From: Candidatus Omnitrophota bacterium
GTDB taxonomy: Bacteria; Omnitrophota; Gorgyraeia; Duberdicusellales; 4484-171
Assembly: GCA_014729775.1 (NCBI GenBank)
Contig: WJJJ01000034.1
Location: 1 to 42,469, forward strand
Length of the DNA stretch: 42,469 bases
Direction: 5' to 3'
Made by a program: the position numbers and the translations under genes. Positions 18,379 through 27,947 of the stretch are shown piece by piece. The notes beneath the pieces are model-generated. The model was given only the letters and a program-made list of their open reading frames with translations, had not been told where the DNA came from and ran no database searches. The number at the start of each line of letters is the position of its first letter. The stretch's first letter is position 1.

Positions 18379-18861
18379 TTATTCGGCATTTACCGAAATC
18401 AGAAAATTGTTCAGTTTGCGCGGCTCGATATGCCGCGCAAACGCAATATCGCGCCTGGTCCCGTATTCAGCAAAATCCCGCGGAGTTTCGGGAATATTGA
18501 TCCTCACCGTTTGAAAGAATACCGGATCGGGACTATGAGGAGAAAGAATCGTCACCTCGTAGAACTCCCATTCAGCGCCGGTCCAGGCCGCCTCCTCAGC
18601 GAGAATTTTTAGTTGAATCCACTGATCCAGGAGCACGATCTTCACCTTCGAGAGCGTTTTCTCATCGGGATCATACGCACGGGCCAACAGTGAATAATTA
18701 CTCTCGGCGAGAGCTTCATCCACACGGCGTTTCTGTTCCGATATCGTCGCGGTCCGGTAGAACCCGTACCCCAAAAATCCGGTCAATGCCAGTCCCACAA
18801 CGATCATAATTCCCAGTGTCACCGCCGAACTTCTCCGCAACCCAAACATGCCACTTTTCAT
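18379..18861 (-). CDS. hypothetical single-TM protein
   Basis: TM segment SAVTLGIMIVVGLALTGFLGYGFY; SD-like AGGAGT upstream. Confidence 0.55.
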   Translation of the reverse strand: MKSGMFGLRRSSAVTLGIMIVVGLALTGFLGYGFYRTATISEQKRRVDEALAESNYSLLARAYDPDEKTLSKVKIVLLDQWIQLKILAEEAAWTGAEWEFYEVTILSPHSPDPVFFQTVRINIPETPRDFAEYGTRRDIAFARHIEPRKLNNFLISVNAE

Positions 18862-18901
18862 AACCTGGACACTCCTTTCCGAAAAATAAAAATACCAGCG
18901 T

Positions 18902-19474
18902 TCAATGCCACCCGGCGAATTGTTTTTTTACTTCGGCCCGGGTGAGAAAATAGACGCAGCACGCAGCCAGCAGACCGAACCCCGCGCCGAGCAGGAACAA
19001 ATAGTCACGAAATACCGAAAGCTGAAACACAATACTCTGATATAAATCCGACGGATCGGCGATCACGTACACCGACTTTTTAATGTAAAACAGAGAGATC
19101 GCGGGCAAAAGATAGAGGGACTTCACGAAATAAAAGAAGGGGTACAGCACTACGCACAACAGCACCATCCTCCTCCACTCTTCCCTCCGGCGGATGATCC
19201 CGACCCCGCCGAGCACAAAAAGAAAAGCGAGCGCGGGCAGAATGAAAAATTGAACCAGGAAAAATACCGGATGCTGCATGGAATTCTGCCACAGAATATT
19301 TTGAAGTATTTCTCCTTGAGAAGGTGCGATCCCCGTGATCACCTGCAGCGCTTTCAAAAATAAATTTCCTTCATGGAAAAAAGTAATCGTGTGAAACACG
19401 GCGGCCAGAAAAGCGGTCCCGCCCCCCAGGATACATACGATGCCGAACAGTATTACCGCGACTTTACTTTTCAT
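18902..19474 (-). CDS. hypothetical multi-pass membrane protein
   Basis: About four hydrophobic segments; GGAGGTG upstream. Confidence 0.55.
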   Translation of the reverse strand: MKSKVAVILFGIVCILGGGTAFLAAVFHTITFFHEGNLFLKALQVITGIAPSQGEILQNILWQNSMQHPVFFLVQFFILPALAFLFVLGGVGIIRRREEWRRMVLLCVVLYPFFYFVKSLYLLPAISLFYIKKSVYVIADPSDLYQSIVFQLSVFRDYLFLLGAGFGLLAACCVYFLTRAEVKKQFAGWH

Positions 19475-19543
19475 AATTCACCTCCGTCCGCGGCGGCTTC
19501 ACCCGACTTTGCATCTCGAATAGATCCGCCTTTTCTCTTTGTT

Positions 19544-19708
19544 TTACTTGGCAGTGAGCGCCTTTTCGATTAAAATCCGCAATTCGTTCACTTGTTCACG
19601 GGGCAAACGGAACTGCGTCCGCAAAGAAGGGGTGGTAATGATAAATTCGAACAGATTTTTATTGTGTTGGATTCTTCTGATACGTATTTCCATCGGTACT
19701 TCGGGCAT
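19544..19708 (-). CDS. 54-aa hypothetical miniprotein
   Basis: Manual translation MPEVPMEIRIRRIQHNKNLFEFIITTPSLRTQFRLPREQVNELRILIEKALTAK; between two co-directional genes. Confidence 0.45.
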   Translation of the reverse strand: MPEVPMEIRIRRIQHNKNLFEFIITTPSLRTQFRLPREQVNELRILIEKALTAK

Positions 19709-19756
19709 GACACCGGACTCCTTCCCCGCGTGACACGGCTTTCTCCCCGTCTCTGC

Positions 19757-21709
19757 TTACTGTGCCTCATACCGGCCGCCAAGATACGTCGCCAGGAACT
19801 TCTCGGCGGTTTCATAGAAGTGCAGACGGTTTTCCGGTTTCACGAATCCGTGACCTTCGTCGGGAAAAACAAGATACATATATTCAATCCCTCTGCGTTC
19901 GAGCGCCTCCACGATTTGTTCCGATTCTTCCTTTTTGACCCTCGGGTCATTTGCTCCCTGAGCGATCAGAAGCGGGATCCGTATTTGATCCACGAAAAAC
20001 AACGGAGATCTTGATTTTAAGAATTCTTCATCCTTCTCCGGATGGCCCACTCGTTCATAGAGCATCGCCCGAAACGTCGCCCAATACGGAGGGATGGATT
20101 GAATAAAGGAGATAAGGTTACTCGGTCCCACGATATCCACCGCGCAGCGAAACACGTCGGGAGTAAACGTTGCCCCTACCAATGCCGCATACCCTCCGTA
20201 TGATCCTCCGTAAACAGCTACCCTTTCAGGATCGGCGATCCTTTGCGCAACAGCCCACTGCACACCGTCGATCAGGTCATTGTGCATTTTCCCGCCCCAT
20301 TCCCGGTTCCCCGCGTTGAGAAACTCCTTTCCGTAACCGGTAGAGCCCCGATAATTGATCTGCAGAACCGCGTATCCCCTGTTTGCCATCCATTGAACCG
20401 TGGAATCATACCCCCAGGTGTCGCGGGCCCAGGGACCACCGTGCACATACACGACTAAAGGAAGATCCCGGACGACCGTCTCCGGAGGATAGGTGAGGTA
20501 CCCGTGAATGCGCAGTCCGTCACGGGAAACGTACTGTATCGGAAACATCGGAGCGAGTGTGTATTCGGTAAGTTCGGGTTTATGGTAAAATAAAAAATCG
20601 GCGGACTTTTGGCCGCGGTGATACACGTGAAACGCAATGGGCCCGGTATCCTTGATATACCCTATGACCCACCGTTCGTCGTCGTTACTCCGGCTGTAAA
20701 CGACGAAATCTCCTTCGTCCAGATCCCTCAACTTCGCAAAATCATCCCGCAGAGTTTCGTCCAATACCACCCACTCCGTCCTCGCTTTGGTGAATGCGGC
20801 CGCCTGCACCCGGTAGGTATCGGAGTCTATCATCACCCTGCTCACGTCGTATCTTTCATCGGCGGCAATGACCTCTTCAGTGCTTCCGTCCGTGGAGGAA
20901 ACCCTTACCAGCCGCGTCGCGTTTGCCCCTCGGGAATCGAAAAGCAGCAGGGACTCTCCGTCCCGGGTAAACGTGATCGGCCCGCTGGAAAGTGCGTCCA
21001 CCGCCTCCCAACGAATCAGTTCCCGCCAGGAAGTTTCTTCGGAATCACGGACGTACAGCACGCTTCCGCCGGACGTTTCAGCGACCACTTTCCCCCGCAC
21101 CCGCAAATGATAATCAGTAACCCAGGAGATCACGTTTCCCGGATTCCTGGCCACCCGCGCAAGATCTCCTGACCTTAAATCAAGGCGGTACACATCGTGA
21201 AATTGAGGACGTTCTTTATTTATGCCGAGCAGTACCGTATCCGGGTAATGCTTGGTATGGTCGATTATCCGGACCTGTACGTTTTCAAAGGGAGTAAAAT
21301 CCCGCACCTTTCCGGTCTCCAGTTCAATCCCGTAGAGCCTCCAGTTTTCGTTGCCTCCGACGTCCTGCAGATACAAAATGAACTGATTGTTCTCAGCCCA
21401 GAAAAAACGGCGGACCCCGCGGTCACGGTCATGGGTGAGGACCCGGTCATCCTCTCCTCCCAGTGTCCGCATCCACACGTTCAGCACCCCTTCTTTTGGA
21501 GCCAGATAGGCAATTTGTCCGCCGTCGGGAGAGATTTTCGGGCTTGTGTTTTTAGGATTGCCGAACAGGACCTCCCGGGGAATGAGCTCAACGGCATGCT
21601 TATTTTTCATCATGCACGAAACTCCGTTCAGTCCCCCCAGCACGATCCCCAGGATTACGAGTACATGGGTAAGTATTGGTTTGTGCTTCACCGTATTGAT
21701 TTCCGTCAC
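19757..21709 (-). CDS. S9 family peptidase (prolyl oligopeptidase / acyl-aminoacyl-peptidase-like)
   Basis: Beta-propeller N-terminus, YGGSYGGYAAL (GxSxGG), GANDPRV, DEGHGF triad. Confidence 0.9.
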   Translation of the reverse strand: MTEINTVKHKPILTHVLVILGIVLGGLNGVSCMMKNKHAVELIPREVLFGNPKNTSPKISPDGGQIAYLAPKEGVLNVWMRTLGGEDDRVLTHDRDRGVRRFFWAENNQFILYLQDVGGNENWRLYGIELETGKVRDFTPFENVQVRIIDHTKHYPDTVLLGINKERPQFHDVYRLDLRSGDLARVARNPGNVISWVTDYHLRVRGKVVAETSGGSVLYVRDSEETSWRELIRWEAVDALSSGPITFTRDGESLLLFDSRGANATRLVRVSSTDGSTEEVIAADERYDVSRVMIDSDTYRVQAAAFTKARTEWVVLDETLRDDFAKLRDLDEGDFVVYSRSNDDERWVIGYIKDTGPIAFHVYHRGQKSADFLFYHKPELTEYTLAPMFPIQYVSRDGLRIHGYLTYPPETVVRDLPLVVYVHGGPWARDTWGYDSTVQWMANRGYAVLQINYRGSTGYGKEFLNAGNREWGGKMHNDLIDGVQWAVAQRIADPERVAVYGGSYGGYAALVGATFTPDVFRCAVDIVGPSNLISFIQSIPPYWATFRAMLYERVGHPEKDEEFLKSRSPLFFVDQIRIPLLIAQGANDPRVKKEESEQIVEALERRGIEYMYLVFPDEGHGFVKPENRLHFYETAEKFLATYLGGRYEAQ

Positions 21710-22288
21710 TCACTCAGTTTCCTTCCGGGGCACGAAATCCAGCGCCACGGAATTGATACAATAGCGGGTGTGCGTCGGCGGCGGGCCGTCGTCGAACACA
21801 TGCCCTAAATGAGCGTCACACCGCGCGCAGCGCACCTCGGTCCTGCGAAGAAAAAAGCGCCGGTCTTCGTGCAGGGTGATATTATGAGAAGAAACGGGAG
21901 CCGTAAACGAAGGCCATCCGGTGCCCGATTCAAACTTGGCGTCGGAACTGAACAGGTCAATCCCACAGCAAATGCAGGTATATGTTCCTGCTTCTTTCAA
22001 ATCGTAAAAGCGGCCCGAAAACGCGGATTCGGTACCGCCCTCACGGGTCACATGATACTGCTCCTTGGTGAGCTCTTCTCTCCACTGTTCGGGTGATTTA
22101 CGCACCTTATTCTTTAACACCAATCCCTCCTGAGAGACATCATACACTGGTATCGCGGTTCTTTCCCTCCCCCAGGCGTGTTCTTCCACTGCACCCCCGC
22201 GGAGCCCGAAGACGACTGTCAGAAAAAATATCCCCACCCGCCCGGTGACTGCGCACGCAGACCGGGATTTCAGCAAATTCTTCCCCAT
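21710..22288 (-). CDS. msrB: exported peptide-methionine (R)-S-oxide reductase
   Basis: YTCICCGIDLFSSDAKFESGTGWPSF, VRCARCDAHLGHVFDDGP, RYCINSVAL. Confidence 0.9.
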   Translation of the reverse strand: MGKNLLKSRSACAVTGRVGIFFLTVVFGLRGGAVEEHAWGRERTAIPVYDVSQEGLVLKNKVRKSPEQWREELTKEQYHVTREGGTESAFSGRFYDLKEAGTYTCICCGIDLFSSDAKFESGTGWPSFTAPVSSHNITLHEDRRFFLRRTEVRCARCDAHLGHVFDDGPPPTHTRYCINSVALDFVPRKETE

Positions 22289-22289
22289 A

Positions 22290-23015
22290 TTACCGCCGCT
22301 GGAGTTTTGCCAGCAAACGTAAAATTTCAATATACAGCCAGATCAGCGTCACGATCAATCCGAACGCCCCATACCATTCCATATACTTAGGCGCTCCATA
22401 TTCGGCCCCGCGTTCAATAAAATCGAAATCAAGCACCAGGTTCAGCGCGGCAATGACGACGACGAACAGACTGAACCCGATGCCGACGATCCCGCTCTCG
22501 TGAATAAAGGGCATCTGCAGTCCGAATAACCTCATCCCAAAACTGATCAAGTAGACAACCATGATCCCTCCGGTCGCCGCGACCACCCCCAGCCGGAAAT
22601 TTTGGGTTACCTTGATGAGCCCCGATTTATACGCGAACAGCAGCGCGAATAACGTGCCGAACGTCAGCCCTACGGCCTGCATGACAATCCCCTGATACTG
22701 CTGTTCGACCACCGCGGAAATCACGCCCAGAACCACTCCCTGGACGGCCGCGTACAGGGGAGCGGTGACCGGCGCCCATTGTTTTTTGAATACCGTCACA
22801 ATCCCGATAATCAGTCCCAGGATAAGCGCGGGAAAAAGAAACGGCTGAAAATCTGCGAGGTGATTCCACACCCATGACGCGCTGAATACCGTCAGCATCA
22901 ACAGGAGGAACGTTTTATTGGTAGTTCCCTCAATCGTCATGCTCTGCGCGCCCGGAACCGCGGCCGAGCCCTGGAAAACATTCGCTTTTAACGCGGGGTT
23001 TGCTGTCCTCATCAT
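22290..23015 (-). CDS. Bax inhibitor-1/YccA family membrane protein
   Basis: Seven hydrophobic segments; LNLVLDFDFIERG, APKYMEWYGAFGLIVTLIWLYIEILRLL. Confidence 0.88.
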   Translation of the reverse strand: MMRTANPALKANVFQGSAAVPGAQSMTIEGTTNKTFLLLMLTVFSASWVWNHLADFQPFLFPALILGLIIGIVTVFKKQWAPVTAPLYAAVQGVVLGVISAVVEQQYQGIVMQAVGLTFGTLFALLFAYKSGLIKVTQNFRLGVVAATGGIMVVYLISFGMRLFGLQMPFIHESGIVGIGFSLFVVVIAALNLVLDFDFIERGAEYGAPKYMEWYGAFGLIVTLIWLYIEILRLLAKLQRR

Positions 23016-23021
23016 CTCCTC

Positions 23022-23417
23022 CTATTCCGATAACACCGTTTCGACATAGTTACATATGGCTTTTTTATCCTGCGAGGCGATATCCTCAAACGCAATGCCG
23101 ATCCGATAATTCCCGCCTCCGGCTTTCTTTTGATATACGATCTTCCCCGTGATATTCATTTCCAGCATCCGGTCCTCCATGCTGGTCACCGTAGGATTCA
23201 CAAGAGTAAATTTGATTTTTAATCTGTCTTCGTCACTCAACCGTTCCTGGGTCAATAAAGCCAAACCGCCCTCACTCAAATCGACCATCTCAGCTTCAAA
23301 TTCCCGCTTTCCCATCACGATCTGGATAAGAAACGGGCGTTGGAACGCGTATGTGAGCGTAAAATCAACTTTGGCACGTGAATGCTTCCGCCGCTCGGAT
23401 GCCGATTTCTCCTTCAT
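23022..23417 (-). CDS. PilZ domain protein
   Basis: ERRKHSRAKVDFTLTY ... DLSEGGLALL ... IGIAFEDI. Confidence 0.8.
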   Translation of the reverse strand: MKEKSASERRKHSRAKVDFTLTYAFQRPFLIQIVMGKREFEAEMVDLSEGGLALLTQERLSDEDRLKIKFTLVNPTVTSMEDRMLEMNITGKIVYQKKAGGGNYRIGIAFEDIASQDKKAICNYVETVLSE

Positions 23418-23514
23418 GCATGCTCCTTTCCTGTTGTAACGTATGCGCCCGGAATAGGTTATTAACATATTCTATCCTATGGGCCGTGAATGTCAATGGG
23501 CTCGGCCGGGAAGA

Positions 23515-23928
23515 CTACTCTCCGGGCCCCGGCGGAGGACGGCGGAGCCGCTTTTTCTCGCTCCGTTCCTCTTTGATTTTGCGCAGTTTTGCTTTGGTTC
23601 GCGCCGACCGTTTCCGTTTCTGCCGCCTGATCTTGGCGATCCGGGCCTGTTCCCGGGACCGCGCGCCCCGCCGGCGCCGTTCGATTTTTTCAGTGAGAAT
23701 CCTCCGCGCCAGAAAGCGGTTCACCGCCTGGGACCGTTCTCGTTGGCATTTCACCTCTATTCCGGTCGGGAGATGTTTAAGATACACGCACACCGCGGTC
23801 TTATTGGTCTTTTGACCGCCTCGTCCTCCGGCACGGATGAAATGTTCCTCGATATCCTCCTCTCTGATCCCGAGATGATCCATCCTTTCCTGCAATTCCT
23901 GCTGTTTATTTCTCCGCACCGCGGTCAT
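23515..23928 (-). CDS. peptide chain release factor-like protein (ArfB/RF-1 domain)
   Basis: GGQ motif RAGGRGGQKTNKT and basic C-terminal tail. Confidence 0.8.
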   Translation of the reverse strand: MTAVRRNKQQELQERMDHLGIREEDIEEHFIRAGGRGGQKTNKTAVCVYLKHLPTGIEVKCQRERSQAVNRFLARRILTEKIERRRRGARSREQARIAKIRRQKRKRSARTKAKLRKIKEERSEKKRLRRPPPGPGE

Positions 23929-25226
23929 CCGTTCCCTCTCTCCCGCCGCATTCTGATACTCTCACCGCGATCCTTTCCGACCGTCCGGCCCGCCGCCCTG
24001 ATCAGGGCTTCCAGAGACTTCCGTACCCCCAGAGGTGCCCCTTTCTGCGGTTTTCCGGGATAAATCTGATAATGCTGCCGGTACCGTGCCGGAGTAAGAT
24101 CCGGCATGATCACGTTTGCGCCGCAGCGCAGCGCCTGTTCCCGCGCCGGCGCGTCCCGGGTCGCCAGCGCAGTGGTAGCCGGAAGATGCGTATCCGGACA
24201 AAGAATGCGGGTGAGCGCCACGGCGCGCAGCGCCCGCAAAGAATCCCCGGGATCTTCTTTTCCCAAAGGAGTACCGGGATGCGGAATAAAGGGCCCTATC
24301 CCGACCATATCCAGATCCAAGCTCCGCAGACAGCATACATCCCGCGCCAATATACGGTCGGTCTGCCCGGGCACACCGGTAAGCAGACCCGATCCTGTCT
24401 GATAATGCAGTTGTTTGAGCCAACGGATACAACGAAACCGCTGCGCATAGGATGAATCCGGCTTCAGCATCCGGTACAGTGCCCGGTCCGATGTTTCAAA
24501 CTTCAGCAAATACCTGTCCGTTCCCGATTCCCGCAGTTGCCGGTATTCGGAAAACGTTTTTTCGCCGCTGCTGAGCGTCACCGCACAGGAAAAATCTTTT
24601 TTTATCCGTCTGATCAAGGTACACAATTCTCCCAGAGGATAACCGCACTCATCACCAGACTGCAGTACGACCGTCCGGTATCCCAGTTCGGCGGCCGCCC
24701 GTGCGGCACGGTAGATCTCCTCCGGATTCATCCGATATCTTGTCACGCCGCGGTGCTGCCTTCTGATACCGCAATACATGCAGTCCCGCCGACAGATGTT
24801 CGAAAATTCGATGATCGCCCGCAAATGCACCTCCCGGCCGCAAAACACCTCCCGCACGGTATCAGCGCTGGTAAAGAGCGCGGCATCATCTTTTCCGGCC
24901 AGCGCCGCAGCGAGCTGATCCTGGGAATGATACCGTTCAAACGCATAAAGCCGCAAGGCAACCGCGCGGATGTTGCGGATTGTATCCGCAGGCAGGCGGG
25001 CTCCTCCATAGATCAGCAGACCGAACGAATCACTGATCCGGATCCGGCAGAGATCAAACCGGTCTGCATCCGGAGGCAGATCGCCGTCAAGAAAGGACCA
25101 TCGCTTGCCTCTGACCTCGGCCAGTTGTAGGGTCGCCGGATTCTCGCCCAGCCAGCGGCACAGTGCACGAAAGCGAATTAATCCTTCAGAAATAAAGATC
25201 CCGTTCGCCGTTTTTGATCCGCTCAT
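23925..25226 (-). CDS. hydE: [FeFe] hydrogenase H-cluster radical SAM maturase HydE with N-terminal extension
   Basis: IIEFSNICRRDCMYCGIRR, LQSGDE, GIGPFIPHPGTPL, TTALATRD; follows HydF/HydG. Confidence 0.85.
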   Translation of the reverse strand: MSGSKTANGIFISEGLIRFRALCRWLGENPATLQLAEVRGKRWSFLDGDLPPDADRFDLCRIRISDSFGLLIYGGARLPADTIRNIRAVALRLYAFERYHSQDQLAAALAGKDDAALFTSADTVREVFCGREVHLRAIIEFSNICRRDCMYCGIRRQHRGVTRYRMNPEEIYRAARAAAELGYRTVVLQSGDECGYPLGELCTLIRRIKKDFSCAVTLSSGEKTFSEYRQLRESGTDRYLLKFETSDRALYRMLKPDSSYAQRFRCIRWLKQLHYQTGSGLLTGVPGQTDRILARDVCCLRSLDLDMVGIGPFIPHPGTPLGKEDPGDSLRALRAVALTRILCPDTHLPATTALATRDAPAREQALRCGANVIMPDLTPARYRQHYQIYPGKPQKGAPLGVRKSLEALIRAAGRTVGKDRGESIRMRRERGNG

Positions 25227-26682
25227 AATATTCGATGAATTGAGGATAGACCGCCGGGAGCATCCGCCGGATCTCGTCAATCTCGGCATCAAGGACCCGT
25301 TCCCCGGCCGCCTGCGTCTCTTCGCTGGCAAAATCATCGATCCACTCTCGGAAAGTCAGGACCGCGTTCAACTTGCAGAATTTCCCTTCCTGCCCGGTGC
25401 GCAGTAAATCCATTATGCATTTTCCGGTTCGTCCGCAGCGATACCCTGCGGTGCAAAAGGAAGTGATCAATCCCCGCTGTGCGAATTCACGAATAAGCTC
25501 ATCCAGACTTCGCGTATCGCCCAAAAGAAACTGCTGACGGTCCTGATCCTGAGTCCGTGTCGCGTCGCTGTACCCTCCGATCCCGATCCGGGTAGAGGCA
25601 TCGGTCTGGGTAATACCGCGGTCAAGCGAAAGACTCCGGATCCGGGGAGTTTCCCTGGCGGTAATAATCATTCCGGTATAGGGCACCGCCAGCCGTATCA
25701 CGGTGATCAAGCGCAGGAAATCTTCATCATTTACCCGGTAGGGAGAATTCTTCGTCACCGCAGAGTTTGCCGCGGGTTCCAAACGCGGGAAGGAAATCGT
25801 ATGCGGACCGATGCCGAACCGGGCCTCCAGTTCATGAGAATGCGCCACCAGGCCTAAGACCTCAAACCGCCAGTCGTAAAGACCGAACAACGCCCCCAGC
25901 CCCACATCGTCCACCCCGGCGTCGAACGCCCGGTGCATCGAGTATAACCTCCATTGATAATCGCCTTTGACGGTGTGTGAGGGATGCATTCTGCGATAGG
26001 TCGAATGATGATAGGTTTCCTGAAAGACCTGATAGGTGCCGATCCCGACTTCCCGGAGCCGGATGAGATCCTCGATAGATAACGGCGGCGCGTTCACGTT
26101 CACCCGGCGGATTTGTCCGTAGCCGTGACGGGTCTTTTCCTTGACCCCGTAAATGGTCTTAATCGACCGCTCCATGTATTCTGTATCGTTTTGCGGATGC
26201 TCTCCGTACACAACGATAAGCCGCTTGTGTCCTATTTTCCCCGCGAGCACCCCGGCTTCCTCCCGGATCTCTTCTGCGGATAATACTTTCCGCCGCGCTC
26301 CCGGGTGCGAAGTGCGGAACCCGCAGTACAGACAGTCGTTCACGCAGTAATTGCCCAGATACAGAGGCGCGAAGGTCACGATCCGGTTATCGTATACCTT
26401 TTTTTTGACCGCCAGAGCCGCCCGGTCAAGCTCAGCCCGGGTATCCGGGTCTTTTACCGCCAGCAGGAGCGCGGTCTCCTTCAGAGACAGCGTTTCCACC
26501 GCCAGCGACTTGGCGACAATATCTTTTACCTGTTCTTTGTCCGGCTCCCCTGTTTCGTGCAGAAGACGTTCCATGCGCGCATCATCAATAAAGTCACCTC
26601 CTCCTCCGGTGTATTTCACAATTTGACCGGGTTGAATTCTGCGGCTGATCCACCGGGTAAGTGATTCACTTCGATCGTTCAT
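25186..26682 (-). CDS. hydG: [FeFe] hydrogenase H-cluster radical SAM maturase HydG
   Basis: APLYLGNYCVNDCLYCGFR, VFQETYHHSTYRRMHPSHTKGD-like, SFCTAGYRCGRTGKC ... FCKLNAVLTF. Confidence 0.92.
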   Translation of the reverse strand: MNDRSESLTRWISRRIQPGQIVKYTGGGGDFIDDARMERLLHETGEPDKEQVKDIVAKSLAVETLSLKETALLLAVKDPDTRAELDRAALAVKKKVYDNRIVTFAPLYLGNYCVNDCLYCGFRTSHPGARRKVLSAEEIREEAGVLAGKIGHKRLIVVYGEHPQNDTEYMERSIKTIYGVKEKTRHGYGQIRRVNVNAPPLSIEDLIRLREVGIGTYQVFQETYHHSTYRRMHPSHTVKGDYQWRLYSMHRAFDAGVDDVGLGALFGLYDWRFEVLGLVAHSHELEARFGIGPHTISFPRLEPAANSAVTKNSPYRVNDEDFLRLITVIRLAVPYTGMIITARETPRIRSLSLDRGITQTDASTRIGIGGYSDATRTQDQDRQQFLLGDTRSLDELIREFAQRGLITSFCTAGYRCGRTGKCIMDLLRTGQEGKFCKLNAVLTFREWIDDFASEETQAAGERVLDAEIDEIRRMLPAVYPQFIEYYERIKNGERDLYF

Positions 26683-27947
26683 TTTTCCCCCTTTTGCATG
26701 CGCAGCGCCTTTTGCCGGCGCTGAAACCGGTCCAATGCCGCCGGAAACGGTGAAAGAACCCGGGACAGCACTCCCTGAAGAAAAGCAATACACAGCCCGT
26801 AATTGGTCAGAGGAACTCCGGCCTCTTTGGCTTTTTGAATACGCATCAGTTTTTCCCGGCGGGTGATCATACAGCCGCCGCAATGTACGATCAGCGAATA
26901 ATCCGAAAGACGAGCGGGAAAATCCCTGCCGGCGCATACGTCGAATCGTACCTCTCCGCCGGCGTACTGCCGGAACCACCGGGGAATCTTCACCCGTCCG
27001 ATATCGTCCTGGATCGGATGATGACTGCAGCTTTCAGCTATCAGCACCCGGTCTCCTGGCTTTATCCGGGCAATCATCGCCGCCGCGGCCGCCTCTTCGA
27101 CCAGATCTCCTTTGTACCGGGCGAACAGAATAGAAAACGTCGTGCATTTCACCTGAGCGGGAGTATCCGCGACCATCTTCAGGACCACCTGAGAATCACA
27201 TGCGACAATATCCGGCATCACTCTTAACTGCCGGTACACATGGGCATATTCCCGTTCCTTCACCACCATCATTGCCGCGTCGTGATCAAGCGCGTCCCGG
27301 ATCGTCTGCACCTGAGGCAGAATGAGCCGGCCCTTGGGCGCCTGCAGATCAATAGGGACCACCAGCACTCCTAATCCTCCAGCTGGGAGGAGATCACCGA
27401 TCAGCGGCGGCGGATGCACAAAATCTTCCGGACAGATCTCAATCAGATATCGTTTCAACCGGCTCAACGTGGCTTCTTTCGCCGCCGGATCCGTACTTGC
27501 GCTGACGAGCACGTGCGCCGAATGGGCGCTCAGCTCATCACGGAACTTCGCCGAGGGCGGACATTGATCCACCTTATTGATCACGATTACCAAAGGAGCC
27601 TTGCGGCGGCGGGCTTCCGCAGCGATTTTCGCTTCGAACTCTCCCCATATATCCGGCTCCACTAAAAGAACGTATATATCGGCCCGGTCGAAAATTAAGG
27701 AAGTTTTTTCAACGCGCTGAGCGGAAAGAGCCGAAACATCGTCTATCCCCCCGGTATCCAAGAACACCACCGGTCCCAGAGGAAGAAGCTCCATCGGTTT
27801 TTCCACCACGTCGGTAGTCGTCCCCGGAATCGGTGAGGTAATCGCCACCCGCTGATCGGTGAGGTGATTCAGGAACGTCGACTTCCCGACATTGGTCCTT
27901 CCGAAAAGCCCTATCTGCAATCGGAGTGATTTCGGCGTTTTAAACAT
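26679..27947 (-). CDS. hydF: [FeFe] hydrogenase H-cluster maturation GTPase HydF
   Basis: GRTNVGKST, DTGG, NKVD; iron-sulfur motifs ESCSHHP and HCGGC. Confidence 0.92.
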   Translation of the reverse strand: MFKTPKSLRLQIGLFGRTNVGKSTFLNHLTDQRVAITSPIPGTTTDVVEKPMELLPLGPVVFLDTGGIDDVSALSAQRVEKTSLIFDRADIYVLLVEPDIWGEFEAKIAAEARRRKAPLVIVINKVDQCPPSAKFRDELSAHSAHVLVSASTDPAAKEATLSRLKRYLIEICPEDFVHPPPLIGDLLPAGGLGVLVVPIDLQAPKGRLILPQVQTIRDALDHDAAMMVVKEREYAHVYRQLRVMPDIVACDSQVVLKMVADTPAQVKCTTFSILFARYKGDLVEEAAAAAMIARIKPGDRVLIAESCSHHPIQDDIGRVKIPRWFRQYAGGEVRFDVCAGRDFPARLSDYSLIVHCGGCMITRREKLMRIQKAKEAGVPLTNYGLCIAFLQGVLSRVLSPFPAALDRFQRRQKALRMQKGEK

